NCBI GenBank assembly: GCA_016218465.1
Contig: JACREA010000190.1
Location: 1 to 6,952, forward strand
DNA length: 6,952 nucleotides
Source: Nitrosomonadales bacterium
Lineage (GTDB): Bacteria > Pseudomonadota > Gammaproteobacteria > Burkholderiales > Gallionellaceae
Reading direction: 5' to 3'
The translations under genes and the position numbers were made by a program. Each line of letters opens with the position of its first letter. Positions within the stretch are counted from its first letter, which is position 1. The notes under the pieces are model-generated. The model made no database searches and was not told where the DNA came from. It saw only the letters and a program-made list of their open reading frames with translations. Positions 5,838 to 6,952 of this stretch are shown piece after piece.

Positions 5838-5866
5838 TTGACCAAAGAACGTTCGTTCTCTATGAT
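5838..5866 (+). promoter_or_regulatory. Sigma70-type promoter with internal operator-like repeat, for the RhuM-Fic gene
   Basis: TTGACC (5838-5843) and TATGAT (5861-5866) are separated by exactly 17 nt, and each box matches consensus at five of six positions. The spacer contains AGAACG (5846-5851), TT, CGTTCT (5854-5859), a perfect 6-bp inverted repeat. A repressor bound there would cover both promoter boxes. The expected start is near 5873, giving a leader of about 65 nt. A 5-bp stem (TGCGG 5866-5870 with CCGCA 5879-5883) would lie around that start. Confidence 0.65.
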
Positions 5867-5925
5867 GCGGTTGTCGTTCCGCACGTTGGTTCTCGCAACC
5901 CGAGTCGAGATTCAACGGCGGCGGG

Positions 5926-5931
5926 AAGGAG
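5926..5931 (+). promoter_or_regulatory. Ribosome binding site of the RhuM-Fic gene
   Basis: AAGGAG lies 6 nt before ATG 5938, a strong match at standard spacing. It fixes the start. Confidence 0.88.
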
Positions 5932-5937
5932 AAAACC

Positions 5938-6921
5938 ATGAACGAATCTAACGGACAAATCGCCTTTTACCAGACCGATGACGGTCAGGTGCAGCTTGAG
6001 GTGGCGCTTGAGCAGGATACAGTGTGGTTGTCGCAGGCGCAGATGGTCGAATTGTTCGGACGCGATCAGTCGGTTGTTTCGCGGCATATTCGCAATGCTT
6101 TAGCTGAAGGTGAAGTGGTCGAAAAAAGCAATATGCAAAAAATGCATATTGCAAATTCCGACAGGCTGGTCGCTTTCTACGACCTCGATGTTGTCATTTC
6201 GGTCGGTTACCGCATCAAGTCAGAACGGGGCGTACAATTCAGGCGTTGGGCAACCAATGTATTGCGCCAGCATCTGGTGCAGGGCTACACGCTGAACCAG
6301 CAGCGGCTCGATGCGCAACAGGAGAAACTGGACGACCTTAAGCAGGCGATTGCCTTGTCTGCCCGGTTGATCCACAACAAGAGCTTATCGACCGACGAAT
6401 CGCGGGGCATTCTGGCTATTCTGGAGAAGTACAGCCATGCGCTGACGGTGCTGGACGACTACGATCACCAGCGCTTGCAGGTGGTGGGGACGCGCACTTT
6501 GGCGCTGCTCAGGATTACTTACGATGAGGCGATGGGGCAGATACGGCTGTGGCGCGGCAAGGAGAATCTCGGCGGGCTGTTCGGCAACGAGAAAGATGAT
6601 TCCTTCAAGAGCTCGCTGGAGACGATCTACCAGACCTTCGACGGCAAGGAGCTGTACCCCAGCATCGAGGAAAAAGCCGCGAACCTGCTGTACTTCATCG
6701 TCAAGAACCATTCGTTCACCGACGGCAACAAGCGGATCGCCGCCGCTATTTTTGTCTGGTTTCTGGAGCGCCAAGATTTTCTGTATAACGCCGACGGTGA
6801 AAAACGCATTGCCGATAATGCGCTGGTCGCGTTTACGCTGCTGATTGCCGAGAGCAAACCGGACGAGCGGGAGATCATGGTTAAGGTGATTATCAACCTG
6901 ATTAACGGCAAGAACGCATGA
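5938..6921 (+). CDS. RhuM-Fic/Doc fusion protein (RhuM family)
   Basis: This 327-aa protein has an N-terminal RhuM domain and a C-terminal Fic/Doc domain. The RhuM part (about 5-120) reads IAFYQTDDGQVQLEV, then WLSQAQMVELFGRDQSVVSRHI (30-51), which resembles a helix-turn-helix. It continues with YDLDVVISVGYRIKSERG (81-98) and FRRWATNVLRQHLVQGY. A helical linker follows (120-175). The Fic part has HSFTDGNKR (258-266), matching HxFx[DE]GN[KG]R, followed by IAAAIFVWFLE. The Lys in place of the usual second Gly, and no Arg three residues after R266, make the loop Doc-like; Doc phosphorylates EF-Tu rather than adding AMP. No [ST]xxxE[GN] inhibitory motif is evident, so any control may come from a partner or from the RhuM domain. 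RhuM was first described from a Salmonella pathogenicity island; its biochemical function is not known to me. It has its own promoter, and its stop overlaps the next gene's ATG. Cytosolic, intact. Confidence 0.88.
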   Translation: MNESNGQIAFYQTDDGQVQLEVALEQDTVWLSQAQMVELFGRDQSVVSRHIRNALAEGEVVEKSNMQKMHIANSDRLVAFYDLDVVISVGYRIKSERGVQFRRWATNVLRQHLVQGYTLNQQRLDAQQEKLDDLKQAIALSARLIHNKSLSTDESRGILAILEKYSHALTVLDDYDHQRLQVVGTRTLALLRITYDEAMGQIRLWRGKENLGGLFGNEKDDSFKSSLETIYQTFDGKELYPSIEEKAANLLYFIVKNHSFTDGNKRIAAAIFVWFLERQDFLYNADGEKRIADNALVAFTLLIAESKPDEREIMVKVIINLINGKNA

Positions 6922-6952
6922 CGGCGCTGCGCTGCACACAAAAGTTGCTGGC
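6918..6952 (+). CDS. Start of a downstream coupled gene (partial)
   Basis: ATG 6918-6920 overlaps the RhuM-Fic stop (ATGA), and the frame stays open to the window edge, giving MTALRCTQKLL. This N-terminus resembles small proteins that start M-x-LRCT-x-KLL, such as the DUF6933 family, though eleven residues cannot prove it. The overlap suggests translational coupling, so the two genes would be made together. No separate ribosome binding site is obvious. It might be a partner or antitoxin of the RhuM-Fic protein, which is a guess. Confidence 0.5.
   Translation, partial: MTALRCTQKLL

Larger units (their letters stand above)
5637..5937. other. 301-bp spacer between UPF0158 gene and RhuM-Fic gene
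   Basis: The spacer has three parts. The first (to about 5690) has a weak plus-strand stem-loop with a T-run. The middle (5677-5835) reads on the minus strand like the lysine-rich tail of a decayed gene. The last (5838-5937) is the promoter and leader of the RhuM-Fic gene. Two copies of GTTTTAACG (near 5732 and 5747) and a TGCCG-TAA-CGGCA inverted repeat (near 5717) are also present. Confidence 0.5.

Noticed and set aside
1..6952. CRISPR array, tRNA or rRNA genes, or origin of replication
   Set aside because: No regularly spaced repeats, cloverleaf-like segments, rRNA motifs or iteron clusters were seen.

Overview
The window looks like chromosomal DNA of a proteobacterium. My best guess is a betaproteobacterium of the sulfur- or iron-oxidising Nitrosomonadales/Gallionellales type. 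This rests on moderately GC-rich coding sequence, a sulfite-dehydrogenase-type molybdoenzyme, a class II fumarase, and decayed insertion sequences of families common in that group. The taxonomic call is inference only.

Left part (1-1981, minus strand): a SoeA-like molybdopterin/[4Fe-4S] catalytic subunit, predicted to oxidise sulfite to sulfate in the cytoplasm. Its frame is cut by an amber codon at 53-55 but continues in the same frame, with family-like sequence, to the window edge. It is therefore a freshly broken gene or a sequence error. Its upstream region (1982-2100) holds inverted repeats but no convincing promoter.

Next (2100-2585, minus strand): a dead IS200/IS605-type Y1 transposase remnant. 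The HUH motif is present, the N-terminus is missing, and the expected catalytic tyrosine reads histidine. A strong hairpin lies near its 3' end and a 12-bp tandem duplication near its 5' end.

Centre (2661-4073, plus strand): an intact class II fumarase, fumC, with a textbook ribosome binding site. It is the only clear central-metabolism gene and lies between two pieces of transposon debris.

Then (4161-5125, plus strand): a DDE (rve) transposase pseudogene. It lacks its N-terminal half and is split by a roughly 47-bp insertion, carrying a perfect 9-bp-stem hairpin, exactly at the second catalytic Asp codon. It is followed by a UPF0158-family gene (5136-5636) whose native start seems to be lost or mutated.

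Right part (5637-6952): a 301-bp spacer carries a good sigma70-type promoter with an inverted repeat in its spacer, probably an operator. This drives a RhuM-Fic/Doc fusion protein (5938-6921) whose Fic loop is Doc-like (GNKR). Its stop codon overlaps the start of a further gene (ATGA at 6918-6921) that runs off the window. This right-hand, apparently regulated and translationally coupled pair is the best candidate for an under-described (toxin/defence-like) system. The rest reads as housekeeping genes embedded in mobile-element decay.
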